A stretch of DNA of 64,000 bases from Micromussa lordhowensis (GCA_964020085.1 OZ026600.1:6727348-6791347), one strand, 5' to 3'; shown: positions 10,536 through 22,264, numbered from the stretch's first letter. Translations and numbers: made by a program. Notes: a model not told the origin generated them from the sequence alone.

Positions 10536-11570
10536 CAGGGGTTCTTTTCAAAATGTTCGACAAAGCTATGCATCCTAAGAGATTCCAGACCCGCGTTTTC
10601 AACGCCTAAAAGGTACGATGACAGGCACCGCCCTCCTTTTAATATGGGAGTGCCCAACCCAGGAGCCGATCATCATAGCTTAACTTCTTTCTTTTGTCTA
10701 AGAATACAAGTCAGGATTTAGGTTCATTTTGTTCACATTCCCTATTAGCAGAGCCAGCCATATAATGAAAGTAGTCAAGTCAGTCCAAGAAGTTGAATTA
10801 AGTGATCAAATGGTGTCTTGTGTTGCTTCAAAAGAATTAGCAATCAAATTACAATACAATACAATAAAATGAATTTACTCTTACTTTAATGAGGATATGA
10901 TTTCTATTGAGCAATTTAATAATACATCAAATTAGAAATAGTTTCATAGCATTTTGATGAAAACTGATACTTGTACCATTCCTGTCTCTAAATATCAGAA
11001 AGATAACAAACTTCACTAGCATAAATCAATCCTTAATTTAACCGTGGGCGTTTTCTCGTGCCTAGGGGGAGGGGATCTTGATGCTCCCTTCCCAATCTCC
11101 AGAAGCGTTGGTTCAATAGAAATCAATCTCACAACGGATGTAAAGCATTCAATCATGTTAACTTTAGTGATCCTTGTGTCAATAATGACGTCATAGCATG
11201 CCTAAATGACGTCCCTTTTCAAAACTTGCACCATCTTGATTGGATACTATTTCTCCTGCTCCAAAGCTGACTTGATAACAAAAGAGGAAAAATATAAAAA
11301 TACAGAAAATGCATTTTTGGGGGAAGATTTTGGAATAAAATATCTTTAACATCCAAACTCTAAAACAGATATTTCAACTGACTTGAAACACCAAATTCAC
11401 GTGAATCACCCTTTGAAAAAAGTCACGTGACCAAACAACTGAGATATCAAAGTGTTCCTTGATACATGTAGATTTTAGGGAAAGTAGGTGAAAGTCACAA
11501 AGGGTAAATTAACTGCTAAAATCTTGAATGCTTTGAAAACTATGAAATCAGTGCTCGCAGCACAGCGAGC
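10536..11570. other. Conserved non-coding 3' flank of NLR copy 1
   Basis: No frame has coding character. The stretch is conserved with 43556-44566 and, with one insertion, with 55271-56892, so it belongs to the duplicated unit. ATTTCTATTGAGCAATTTAA near 10900 is an example of the shared sequence. Confidence 0.6.
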
Positions 11571-12427
11571 ACACGATCTTGCTGAGTAGGAAGAGAGTAA
11601 ATAAAGGAATGAAAAGAATGAATAGTTTACTTTAGTCTCCTGCTGTCTTTTCTTACGCGACCTGACAGGGAAAACCGCTACCTACCTGCGGAACACTGTA
11701 GCTCCAAACTCGTACCTAGGCCCTTTCGCACTCTGCAGCTTGTTTTTCGTGTTTTTTGACACGACAAATCTTTACAAACCCCTCCCCCGGTTCGCAGTGC
11801 TTCTTGCGCGTGCGAAATCACCCGATCTCCGCACTAAAATAAAATGTGGCGAGCTAATACCTGAAGCCATTTGGCGAGATTCCGCGATAACAACTGGGAG
11901 CAGGGGACGGATTTTGCAAAGATTTGTCGTGTCAACAAAACATGTGTGGGAGGTGGAGGGGAGCTCAAGTGTGCGCTGGAAGATGTGTCTGGTACCGTGG
12001 TAACGGTACGATCATGTTACGAAAAGCGATTTGAGAAAAAAGCTTTGCAAAAGTCTCTAAAATTCTCCGACTGTCGCAAAAGTATTCAACAAATTCGGCC
12101 ACGTTGTAGAAAAAACTCTTTCGGCTTCTTTTTGTGTTTGCCTGGTTTCGTGGAAGTAAGGAACTTTAGAGATTCAAGCGAGTTTCGGATTGCGTTCAAA
12201 ATGTTTAGGCAAAGAGTTGCCACCCTTGTCAAATTATTATAAAAATAAAAAAAATTGCAGAGCGCGGAAGGGCCTAGGTACGAGTTTATTGCGACAGTGT
12301 TCCACAGGACTTGCAGTAGCGGTTTTCCCTGTAAAGTCGCGTAAGAAAAGACAACAGGAGGCAAAGGTAAACTATTCATTCTTTTTATTCCTTTATTTAC
12401 TCTCAGCAAGATCGTGTGCTCCCTGTG
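11571..12427. mobile_element. Foldback element FB-1, 3' of NLR copy 1
   Basis: The left arm (11571-about 11745, starting CACAGCGAGCACACGATCTT) is the inverted complement of the right arm (about 12240-12427), roughly 180 bp each at high identity, around a loop of about 0.5 kb. It recurs at the same place in units 2 and 3. Open frames in the loop differ between copies and are not coding. The right arm includes TTTATT words, i.e. AATAAA on the minus strand, about 190 bp past the NLR stop, so the element may supply the poly(A) signal; this is inference. Confidence 0.8.
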
Positions 12428-12565
12428 ATCGCACTTTGTCTAGAACTGACTATTCTCATCGATATAGTTTTTTCTTCATCAATCATAACAATGTTGATAT
12501 ACTTAACAGATCAATATCGGAAAGCGATTGTCAGTTGTTGAAAATAAAAATAGTTAATGTGTTAC

Positions 12566-15500
12566 TTAGTGTTCTTCTCTAAAAAGTTTTTGAATGATAT
12601 CAAGAGCACGCTGTGCAGACTGAAGAGCTGAAGCATCCTCGCCTTGCGCTTTTTGCATCAACTCGAGTTCAAAGTAACTTTCAGCTACACTCCAGTGTTC
12701 TTCCCCAAACAGTTTAAGCCTGATATCAAGTGCACGCTGTGTAGACTGAAGAGCTGAGGAAAAGTCGCCTTGTGCATTCTGTGTGGCTCCGAGTAAATGG
12801 TAACTGTCAGCTGTGCTTGAGTGTTCTTCTCCAAACAATTTAAGCCTGATATCAAGTGCACGCTGTATAGACTGAAGAGCTGAGGAATAGTCGCCTTGTG
12901 CATGCTGTGTGGCTCCGAGTAAATGGTAACTGTCAGCTGTGCTTGAGTGTTCTTCTCCAAACAGTTCAAGCCTGATATCAAGTGCACGCTGTGTAGACTG
13001 AAGAGCTGAGGAATAGTCGCCTCGTGCATGCTGTGTGGTCCCGAGTGAATCGTAACTGTCAGCTGTGCTTGAATGTTCTTCTCCAAACAGTTCAAGCCTG
13101 ATATCAAGTGCACGCTGTGTAGATTGAAGAGCTGAGATAAAGTCACCTAGTTCATGCTGTGTGGTCCCGAGTGAATGATAACTGTCAGCTGTGCTTGAGT
13201 GTTCTTCTCCAAACAGTTTAAGCCTGATATCAAGTGCACGCTGTGTAGACTGAAGAGCTAAGGAATAGTCGCCTTGTGCATGCTGTGTGGTCCCGAGTGA
13301 ATGATAACTGACAGCTGTGCTTGAATGTTCTTCTCCAAACAGTTCAAGTCTGATATCAACTGCACGCTGTTTAGACTGAAGAGCTGAGGAATAGTCGCCT
13401 CGTGCATGCTGTGTGACCCCGAGTGAATGGTAACTGACAGCTGTGCTTGAATGTTCTCCTCCAAACAGTTTACGCCTGATATCAAGTGCACGCTGTGTAG
13501 ACTGAAGAGCTGAGGAATAGTCGCCTTGTGCATGCTGTGTGGTCGCGAGTAAATTGTAACTGTCAGCTGTGCTTGAGTGTTCTTCTCCAAACAGTTCAAG
13601 TCTGATATCAAGTGCACGCTGTATAGATTGAAGAGCTGAGATAAAGTCGCCTTGTGCATGCTGTGTGATCCCGAGTGAATGGTAACTGTCAGCTGTGCTT
13701 GAATGTTCTTCTCCAAACAGTCCAAGCCTGATATCAAGTGCACGCTGTTTCGACTGAAGAGCTGAGATAAAGTCGCCTAGTTCATGCTGTGTGATCCCGA
13801 GTGAATAGTAACTGTCAGCTGTGCTTGAATGTTCTTCTCCAAACAGTCCAAGCCTGATATCAAGTGCACGCTGTTTAGACTGAAGAGCTGAGATAAAGTC
13901 GCCTAGTTCATGCTGTGTGATCCCGAGTGAATGGTAACTGTCAGCTGTGCTTGAATGTTCTTCTCCAAACAGTTGAAGCCTGATATCAAGTGCACGCTGT
14001 TTAGACTGAAGAGCTGAGGAATAGTCGCCTTGTGCATGCTGTGTGATCCCGAGTGAATCGTAACTGTCAGCTGTGCTTGAGTGTTCTTCTCCAAACAGTT
14101 CAAGCCTGATATCAAGTGCACGCTGTATAGACTGAAGAGCTGAGGAATAGTCGCCTTGTGCATGCTGTGTGATGCCGAGGGAATGGTAACTGTCAGCTGT
14201 GCTTGAATGTTCTTGTCCAAACAGTTGAAGCCTGATATCAAGTGCACGCTGTGTAGACTGAAGAGCTGAGATAAAGTCGCCTAGGTCATGCTGGGTGACT
14301 CCGAGTGAATGGTAACTGTCAGCTGTGCTTGAATGTTCTTGTCCAAACAGTTGAAGCCTGATATCAAGTGCACGCTGTGTAGACTGAAGAGCTGAGATAA
14401 AGTCGCCTAGGTCATGCTGGGTGACTCCGAGTGAATGGTAACTGTCAGCTGTGCTTGAACGTTCTTCTCCAAACAGTTCAAGCCTGATATCAAGTGCACG
14501 CTGTTTAGACTGAAGAGCTGAGGAATAGTCGCCTTGTGCATGCTGTGTGATCCCGAGTAAATGGTAACTGTCAGCTGTGCTTGAATGTTCTTCCCCAAAC
14601 AGTTCAAGCCTGATATCAAGTGCACGCTGTTTAGACTGAAGAGCTGAGGAATAGTCGACTTGTGCATGCTGTGTGATTCCGAGTGAATCGTAACTGTCAG
14701 CTGTGCTTGAGTGTTCTTCTCCAAACAGTTCAAGCCTGATATCAAGTGCACGCTGTATAGACTGAAGAGCTGAGGAATAGTCGCCTTGTGCATGCTGTGT
14801 GATGCCGAGGGAATGGGAACTGTCAGCTGTGCTTGAATGTTCTTGTCCAAACTGTTGAAGCCTGATATCAAGTGCACGCTGTGTAGACTGAAGAGCTGAG
14901 GAATAGTCGCCTTGTGCATGCTGTGTGGTCCCGAGTGAATGGTAACTGACAGCTGTGCTTGAATGTTCTTCTCCAAACAGTTGAAGCCTAATATCAAGTG
15001 CACGCTGTTTAGACTGAAGAGCTGAGGAATAGTCGCCTTGTGCATGCTGTGTGATGCCGAGGGAATGGTAACTGTCAGCTGTGCTTGAATGTTCTTCTCC
15101 AAACAGTTCAAGCCTGATACCAAGTGCATACTGTATAGACTGAAGAGCTGAGATAAAGTTGCCTAGTTCATGCTGTGTGACCCCGAGTGAATGGTAACTG
15201 TCAGCTGTGCTTGAATGTTCTTCTCCAAACAGTTGAAGGCTGATATCAAGTGCGCGCTGTTTAGACTGAAGAGCTGAGATAAAGTCGCCTAGGTCATGCT
15301 GTGTGACCCCGAGTGAATGGTAACTGTCAGCTGTGCTTGAATGTTCTTCTCCAAACAGTTCAAGCCTGATATCAAGTGCGCGCTGTGTAGACTGAAGAGC
15401 TGAGATAAAGTCGCCTAGGTCATGCTGTGTGACCCCGAGTGAATGGTAACTGTCAGCTGTGCTTGAACGTTCTTCTCCAAACAGTTCAAGCCTGATATCA

Positions 15501-18500
15501 AGTGCACGCTGTTTAGACTGAAGAGCTGAGGAATAGTCGCCTTGTGCATGCTGTGTGATCCCGAGTAAATGGTAACTGTCAGCTGTGCTTGAATGTTCTT
15601 CCCCAAACAGTTCAAGCCTGATATCAAGTGCACGCTGTTTAGACTGAAGAGCTGAGGAATAGTCGCCTTGTGCATGCTGTGTGATCCCGAGTGAATCGTA
15701 ACTGTCAGCTGTGCTTGAGTGTTCTTCTCCAAACAGTTCAAGCCTGATATCAAGTGCACGCTGTATAGACTGAAGAGCTGAGGAATAGTCGCCTTGTGCA
15801 TGCTGTGTGATGCCGAGGGAATGGTAACTGTCAGCTGTGCTTGAATGTTCTTGTCCAAACAGTTGAAGCCTGATATCAAGTGCACGCTGTGTAGACTGAA
15901 GAGCTGAGATAAAGTCGCCTAGGTCATGCTGGGTGACTCCGAGTGAATGGTAACTGTCAGCTGTGCTTGAATGTTCTTCTCCAAACAGTTCAAGCCTGAT
16001 ATCAAGTGCACGCTGTTTAGACTGAAGAGCTGAGGAATAGTCGCCTTGTGCATGCTGTGTGATCCCGAGTAAATGGTAACTGTCAGCTGTGCTTGATTGT
16101 TCTTCCCCAAACAGTTCAAGCCTGATATCAAGTGCACGCTGTTTAGACTGAAGAGCTGAGGAATAGTCGCCTTGTGCATGCTGTGTGATCCCGAGTGAAT
16201 CGTAACTGTCAGCTGTGCTTGAGTGTTCTTCTCCAAACAGTTCAAGCCTGATATCAAGTGCACGCTGTATAGACTGAAGAGCTGAGGAATAGTCGCCTTG
16301 TGCATGCTGTGTGATCCCGAGTGAATTGTAACTGTCAGCTGTGCTTGAGTGTTCTTCTCCAAACAGTTCAAGCCTGATATCAAGTGCGCGCTGTTCAGAC
16401 TGAACTGCCTCTGGATAGTTTTGCATTTTGAACTGACATTCTGCGTGGTCAACATAGCTCTTTGCTAATAATTCTTGATGAAGTGCCAGGGTCGCAGAGT
16501 TCGGTTCGTCGATTGGCGAATTCTCTTTGCCACTCTTGCATTGTTTAATTGCCCTCTCATGATACATGATCCTTCCCGCGGACAGTTTGGCTGCGTCTTC
16601 ACGGCTTGACACACTCTGAAGTATTGTATTAACATTGCGCTGAAAAGTAAATAAACCATTTGAACTTCGGAGGAACGGTTTTTCCATCTTTTTTGCTATA
16701 TTTAGCACAGTGTTGCTTGTAGATCGCTTCGCGTCAGCATCAGCGAAATGTTCTGTTGCGTTGCTTACGAGACAAAGGACTTCTAATTTGAGTGGAGCAT
16801 TGACTAAGTTTTCGGAGTTTCTAAGGATCATTTCTTCTTCTCCATTGTCCCTGTCTGTATTTTCCATTGCAGGAATGATAAGAAGATTTGTATCTCCCGC
16901 TGCTCTGCATTCCTCGAGCGCTTTGCTGTAGAACAGTGACGTTTTTGACGGGATCTTTATAAATCGATAATAAATAGCAAGTATCTGGAACATAATAATT
17001 CTTAGAATTCTCTGTTCGGGGGTGCCATCCATTAAGGAAAGAGCCTCTTGTAAGAGTTGAACTCCGTCCTCAGTTTTTCCGGTAACCAGTTGATAGATGC
17101 CGCTGTAACAAAGCTGTTTTCCTCTGTCATCACGCGTTACTGAAGAACACGATGGCTCATACTTTCCTTCCGTAAGCAGCTGCATTGTCCTTCCATGAAA
17201 ACCTGAAGGTACTTCAGTTAAAGCCAAGGAAACTAATAACTGCCTGTAGGTTGCGTTGTTCCCATCCTTCCTGGCTGCTTCAATTGCTGAATGGTAAATT
17301 TTGTTAATCTTTTCACCCTCGCACCAAAATAGGCTGTCTAGAAATAGCTCTGCCTTTACTAGAGCTTGAAAAGCATTGTCAGAAGTCTTGGAATCGTAAC
17401 AGCCGTTTGTAAGACTGGTCAGGAAACTCTGTTCATGTTCATAGAACTCCAAAAATGCAGACATCGAATTTCCTGCCAAAAACTGCTCATTAAGCTTCTC
17501 GAATTGGGAGACGTAAAATGCATGCATGCGAGATTTGGCATTAACAATTGTTTCTTTCATTTCCTGTTCTCCCCTTTCTCTTGAAAAAGACTGAAGTAGT
17601 TTATGTATCGTAAATAATCCAGATTTGGAACCTGAATCGAGAAAAGATCTCCTCCGAAGGCTTTGCAAGATGTTTTTCGCTCCATGAATTAGTGACATAC
17701 CTAGAACAGCTGCCGCAATCTTTAGATCGAAACTCTCTGGAAGAACACTCAAGGACACAAGAGCTTCTTTCTGTTGAGCAGAGAGTCTCTGAAATGAAGA
17801 GTCAAATAGGAGTTTCAGTCTTAGATGGCTTGGAAAATCTGGATTGTCCAACATCTCCACAATATCTTTACTCTGTGCACACCTCATGAAGTCATCTAGA
17901 GCTTGATTTCGTTCGTCAACATCATCTTCAGTAATAGAGGAACACAATAACTTTATGGCCAAAGGTGCATGACCGCAGATTTGCTGAATTCGTCTGCAGT
18001 TTGAAGCGGTGGCACTTGGGAGTAATTTGTGAACCAGAGTTTGAGAGGACACCTCATCCAATGGACAAATTCTTACTGCCTGGTGACCTTGGAATCGAAC
18101 ATTCATAAACTCTAACGATTCCCTTGTGGTTATAACAAATGTCACTTTCTCAGTTCGTCTGAGAATTTCTTCGAGGAAATGTATGAAATCTTCTTTGACT
18201 TTTGCCATTCCACTTTCCAGTAACTCATCAGCATTATCAAGAATTAGAAAAAAAGGATCTGAAATCTCGTTAAAAAGTTGTAGAAGCTCATCATCAAGTG
18301 AAAGGCGCTGTTGTTGTTGTTGGCCAGTTGTGGCAGGTCGTCTAAAAAAGCTAAGAAGCTTGGACGTCAGATCAGCTTTTGACTGAAGTCCTCGTAAGGA
18401 GAGGAAGTACACGGGTAATCCCTGCGAGTCGAGATGATGTCCAACAGCGATTGCAACCGACGTTTTTCCGAATCCTGGCGAACCCCAGATCGACACGATT

Positions 18501-18612
18501 CGGGTAGATTCAGAAGTCACGTGACCAGTGATTTCTTCACACTCCCTCTGGCGGCCCGTGAAATGTGGAACCATTGGAGGAAGACATGACTTGGGCAGGG
18601 TTGGATTCGCAT
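12566..18612 (-). CDS. NLR-like copy 1, NB-ARC + 30-unit TPR exon
   Basis: One 6047-bp exon that joins in phase (G|AT) to the HEPN exon at 19003-19858 across a GT-AG intron of 390 bp; acceptor AG at 18613-18614, stop at 12566-12568. Counting from MVPHFTGRQ: P-loop GSPGFGKTS at 31-39, Walker B FLILDNAD at 109-116, FVITTRE at 146-152 (sensor-type arginine), GHAPLAIK at 201-208, then a winged-helix-like stretch (SVLPESFDLKIAAAVLGMS) and IHKLLQSF. A helical linker to about residue 728 follows, then 30 tandem 42-residue TPR units of KLC/nephrocystin type (LFGEEHSSTADSYHSLG, GDYSSALQS). The family works as STAND-type ATPase switches in which the TPR part senses a ligand. About 2,300 residues are visible in the two exons together. 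The array is much longer than in copy 2. No frame break. Confidence 0.9.
12611..16390 (-). repeat. TPR-coding tandem array, 30 x 126 bp
   Basis: Thirty exact-length units of 126 bp (42 codons), each running from RALDI to the next. Units fall into types by the words QHAQGDYSSALQS, QHDLGDFISALQS and QHELGDFISALQS. A four-unit block (types ending SIQ, SKQ, SKQ, STQ) recurs as units 1-4, 5-8 and 13-16, so there is a 504-bp higher-order repeat. Units 20-30 match, one by one, the 11 units of copy 2. Because 126 is a multiple of three, long spurious frames occur on the same strand. Confidence 0.95.
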
Positions 18613-19002
18613 CTATTAAAAGACAGAATTAAACAATAATAATAATGAATTACATGTGTTATTGGGTAGCCAAAAATAACAACTCAAACCCTTTATTGAC
18701 GTCAAATGTTAAAACTCGAAAAAAAAGAAGTATAGAGTTCACGGTATACATCCACATGGGGTGTCCGCTTACGAGAGAGGGTAAACAAAAGAAAAATCCA
18801 ATTGTTCATTTTCAAAAGTGTTTGCAGCCGCTTGCGAGAGATTGTCTGCTTACGGCAATGTGTAAATGCAGAGTTTGACTGGAGGTGAAAAGGGGAATTG
18901 AAAACAGCGTCCGTAAGTATAGAGCTGTCCACTTACGAGGGTGTCCGTTAGCAGAGTATTGACTGTAAACGGTTATTCTGCAAAGATAGATAGAATTGTT
19001 AC

Positions 19003-19858
19003 CTGGTTCGTGTCGAGTAGGTGATAGTTTCATGGTCAAATCATTGATCTTTTTTTCCAACGATGCGATGTCTTCTTTCCTTGCTGTGCTTTCCACTTTC
19101 CCCTCTATTGCGGTTGATAGCGCTCTTAGCTCATCGATATCTGAACTCATGCCCTCGAGAAACGCGATGTATGCTTGGGTTTCCTCTTTTGTAGCCTGCT
19201 CCAATTTGCGAACTTCTTTTGTGGGAAAGTCCGACTCAGTCAAACCACCAATGACATCAATGGGATCTGCCTTGACTCCAAGAGCTTTGAATGCATCCTT
19301 AGCATATTGCATGTTTAAATCGAATGTTGATTTGTCAATCTCAGAACTGGTTGAGTGACAAAGCGAATTTCTTAGCCGTCGAAGTTGATCAATTGCGAGT
19401 GCAAATGTCTCAGCCTTGTTTCCACTCAGGCTCATCACAGATGCATGAAAGTTTCCATGAGGCAACTTATGAGGCTTCACATACAGATCGCTAAGTGTCC
19501 TGTGATGACCTTTGCTGTCGGGCAAAGCGAAGGACCGCGCATAAATAGTGGCCTGGAATAGGGCTGTACAGTCCCATTCTTCGTAAGAGAGGTTTGTGGG
19601 AACTTTGGTTGTGCCACCTTCTGAACCAAGAAACAGATTTCTTACCGCAGTGGAGTCATCCCAAGGTTGAAAACTAGGAAGATGTCCAAAGGTGTTGTCC
19701 CACATGGATCTGAAAGTATGACGTAATGCCTTGGGGAATTCATTCAATACTATGGAAGCAAACTTAAAATAGTTCAACTGCTCGTCCTGAAACGGCTGCA
19801 GAGCCATCCTTCCCAATATCAGCAGTGATAAAGGACCTGTTGGACTACCTGTCAAAGC
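19003..19858 (-). CDS. NLR-like copy 1, HEPN (DZIP3 type) + coiled-coil exon
   Basis: 856 bp between an acceptor (AG at 19859-19860 after a T-rich tract) and a donor (CCAG|GTAAC, 18998-19006). An N-terminal helical domain with FQDEQLNYFKFASIVLNEFP and a W-D-T-F region leads to LRRLRNSLCHSTSSE at about residues 160-172. RNSLCH is the R-x4-H motif of HEPN domains, a class in which active members are metal-independent RNases. A charged, heptad-like segment follows (ATKEETQAYIAFLEG to KKINDLTMKL), likely a coiled coil. The frame enters from the acceptor with no Met at its start; a small upstream exon probably carries the start, though MALQPF inside the exon is possible. Copy 2 is nearly identical. 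The RNase role is inferred from the motif. Confidence 0.85.
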
Positions 19859-19860
19859 CT

Positions 19861-20890
19861 AAAAAAACAGAACCCTCAATGTTACTTTGGGTCTCTTAAA
19901 GGAGGAGAACACTCCAGAAAAGGTATATTTTTTGTCAACGCTAATAAAAACGTCACACTGTTTAGCCACTCATTGAAGTTTCAGCCTCTAAAGTGCAGGT
20001 TTTTCTTGTGAAATTCATCTCCAAAGAAGCCCAAAATTCAACATCATTGCCGCCATTTGGAACAGTGCTCAGCAGCTCGCCCGCGTTTTGGCGACGTCAT
20101 TCTGTTTAAGAGATGTTGTCCAAATGGGTTCTGGCAAACCTTTTAACTGTCACTCTGGGCTATGGCTGCTCTTGAGCCGTATTATTTTGAGCAAAACATG
20201 CTTCAAAGTCAGTAGTATAGTATAGTGAGGTTGATAATCGCATGGCAAATAGTACATTTTGCTAACCTTGTGAAGGATGCCAAGGTCAGTTGCAGGTTTT
20301 TCTCCTTCCCGCCAATTTCGAGTCACACGACGCCATAGAAATACAGTTTCAAAATGGCGGCCTTCGAAGTCGCTTCTTTCGAGACGAGTTTCTTTAGAAT
20401 AGCAAGTACTTCAGAGGCTGAAACGTCAGTGAGTGGAAAAGCTGAATATTAACTTGCTATTGTTGAAGACAAAAAAAGTAAAAGCTTTTTGGAGTGACCT
20501 CTTTTAAATGATAAATAAATATTGTTGAAGAGAATGATGGGGTTGAAGGGTGGAAATGAGTCTCGGTTGGGTACAATGGCAACCAGGTGCACCCTCAGAA
20601 TGCCGATAAACGCCTATCGTCTCAAACAGACTCTGTCACCAGGTCAGTTGTTGCACATCCTCGTTGTTTCCCTGGTAATGCAGTTTCCTACAAACTGTAG
20701 CTGAAGAACAATGTCAAAATGCGAGTATCTTGCGGCTTCAAATCAGTAACAGGATCACAGTGGCTAAGGGAAAGACAACCCTGACGAACAAAACCCCTGG
20801 CCCTCTAGGTTGGAGGATGAACAGTAAGCCAACCCTCTACACTTGAAAAAGCCTATAGTTACAGGGCGAAGGCATCTACAGGAATTCGCA
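19861..20890. other. Upstream region of NLR copy 1, no coding exon recognised
   Basis: Conserved with 50489-51505 in unit 2. It probably holds the missing first exon and promoter of the NLR, but I cannot place either. A candidate 60-residue frame (20522-20704, +) is also present in unit 2 but shows no domain. Confidence 0.4.
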
Positions 20891-20894
20891 AGAC

Positions 20895-21164
20895 TCAACT
20901 TTTACTAACTTCGAGGCCACAAAAACAGGAAGTGGCGTTGAAATTTTGGGGTTTGGGGCTGTGTAAAGCGAGGTGTGGGGTGTTGGCAATACATTGATTA
21001 AAATTAGAAGTCAATTTTCTTATTACAGACACATAATCCACCTTATATGAAGGCTGGAAGCCTTGAAACGTAAACCAAACTTTCAAGAATTCCGAAGAAT
21101 TCCAAAAGAAGTTTGTACAGTCTACTATTATTAAGGCCAATTCGTCAAACTGAGTAACGTCCAT
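20895..21164 (-). CDS. Small conserved open frame of unknown function upstream of NLR copy 1
   Basis: An 89-codon ATG frame (MDVTQFDELALIIVDCTNFF start) on the same strand as the NLR, about 1 kb upstream of its HEPN exon. Unit 2 keeps the frame open at the same place (51508-51780, 90 codons) with a handful of residue changes. The middle (SYKVDYVSVIRKLTS) also resembles a + strand segment at 24335-24500. It could be an NLR 5' exon or untranslated leader, or part of a repeat. No domain recognised. Confidence 0.25.
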   Translation of the reverse strand: MDVTQFDELALIIVDCTNFFWNSSEFLKVWFTFQGFQPSYKVDYVSVIRKLTSNFNQCIANTPHLALHSPKPQNFNATSCFCGLEVSKS

Positions 21165-21312
21165 TTTGCTGTAAACTATGTAAGAGGGTCTCAGTGGAGA
21201 TATTCCTTTGACGGCCGACGGTTACAAATACGCCGTTTTGACGGTTGACAGTTAAATGTTCGGTCATTTGACGATTAATTTTTCGGAATGATGTTTATAA
21301 CACGAAATAAAA

Positions 21313-22260
21313 TGTGAGGATGAATGGAATTCTATCATTATTCTCCTTTTGTGACGTTTGTAGTGCTGACTGGCGATCAATATGATGGCCCGCTTGAACA
21401 ACAGAAGCAGGATAGCCAATTCCATCCATCCTCACATTTCACCCTCACAACCACGCAGTAAAATCCATCATTCTAAAAAACTTTAAGCTTCTTCAAAGTG
21501 ATCCCGATACTGGAAGAATCTTTTCGCAACCTCCATTAATTTCATTCAAACGCGACAAAAACACAGGTAACTTTTTAGTCAGAAGTGCATTCCAAACAAG
21601 TGATCAACCCGGAACTTTTAAATGCGCACGCGCACGATAAAAAAGTGTCCTTTTCATTCGTAACGTTCAGAAAATATCGGGACCCAAGCGATCCTTCCAG
21701 ATCATTGATCATTTCACCTGTACCTCAGCGAATGTGATCCACTGCATAACTTGCACTCTTTGGTTATACACCGGCGAAACAGGGACACAACGATTCCGAG
21801 AACACCTTCGTGACGTAGAGAAAGACGACAAAAGCGCATCTAAACTGGTCGCGAGACACTTAAATCTCCCCAATCATTCTAAAGAACATATGGCAGTCTG
21901 CGACCTATCCCTACATCAAGGAAGCACAGAAAGCCGCAAAACTGTGGAACAAAAATGTATTTTTCAAAACGGTACTCTTAACTCTCACGGTATCAACGAA
22001 CGCTTTTCGTTCAACTAATCTATTCTGTTGTTTTCACGTTACAATGCACCAACCAATAGCGTAGCTCCATCTTTCTGTATATAAACCACACACAACCCAC
22101 AATTGCTAAATTCGCTCCGACGAAGGGCTAACGCTCGAAACGTCAGCTTTCAAATCTCTTTACGGTGGCCAATTTACATTATCAACTCAGTTGATAAAAG
22201 CAAATTATCTTTTAATACTCCCCACCGATGGAGCACCACGGTTTCTTTAGATATTTAGAT
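21313..22260 (+). pseudogene. Penelope-like element fragment with GIY-YIG endonuclease
   Basis: Broken coding sequence of the C-terminal part of a Penelope-like retroelement. After a linker with RIFSQPPLISFKRDKN and SAFQTSDQPGTFKCAR it gives VIHCITCTLWLYTGETG, RFREHLRDVEKDDKS, ARHLNLPNHSKEHM and GTLNSHGINERFSFN, the conserved order of a GIY-YIG domain. In-frame stops and frame changes (for example near 21640) show decay. A short inverted repeat (ATGTGAGGATGAATGGAATT near 21315 with its complement near 21420) marks its start. The 3' region runs to about 22260. Confidence 0.85.
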
Positions 22261-22264
22261 ATTT

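Noticed and set aside
12611..16390. CRISPR-like or satellite array
   Set aside because: Units are 126 bp, contiguous without spacers, and code for TPR motifs in phase with an NB-ARC.
12685..16455. Series of long minus-strand open frames rich in CLEKNIQAQLTVTIHSG
   Set aside because: They are a second frame of the TPR array; a 126-bp period keeps any frame without a stop in one unit open through many. The true frame runs the full exon and has TPR signature residues. The same holds for 45708-46766.
12566..18612. Kinesin light chain or nephrocystin-3 gene
   Set aside because: The TPR units resemble those families, but the N-terminal part is HEPN plus NB-ARC, and there is no kinesin light chain heptad region.
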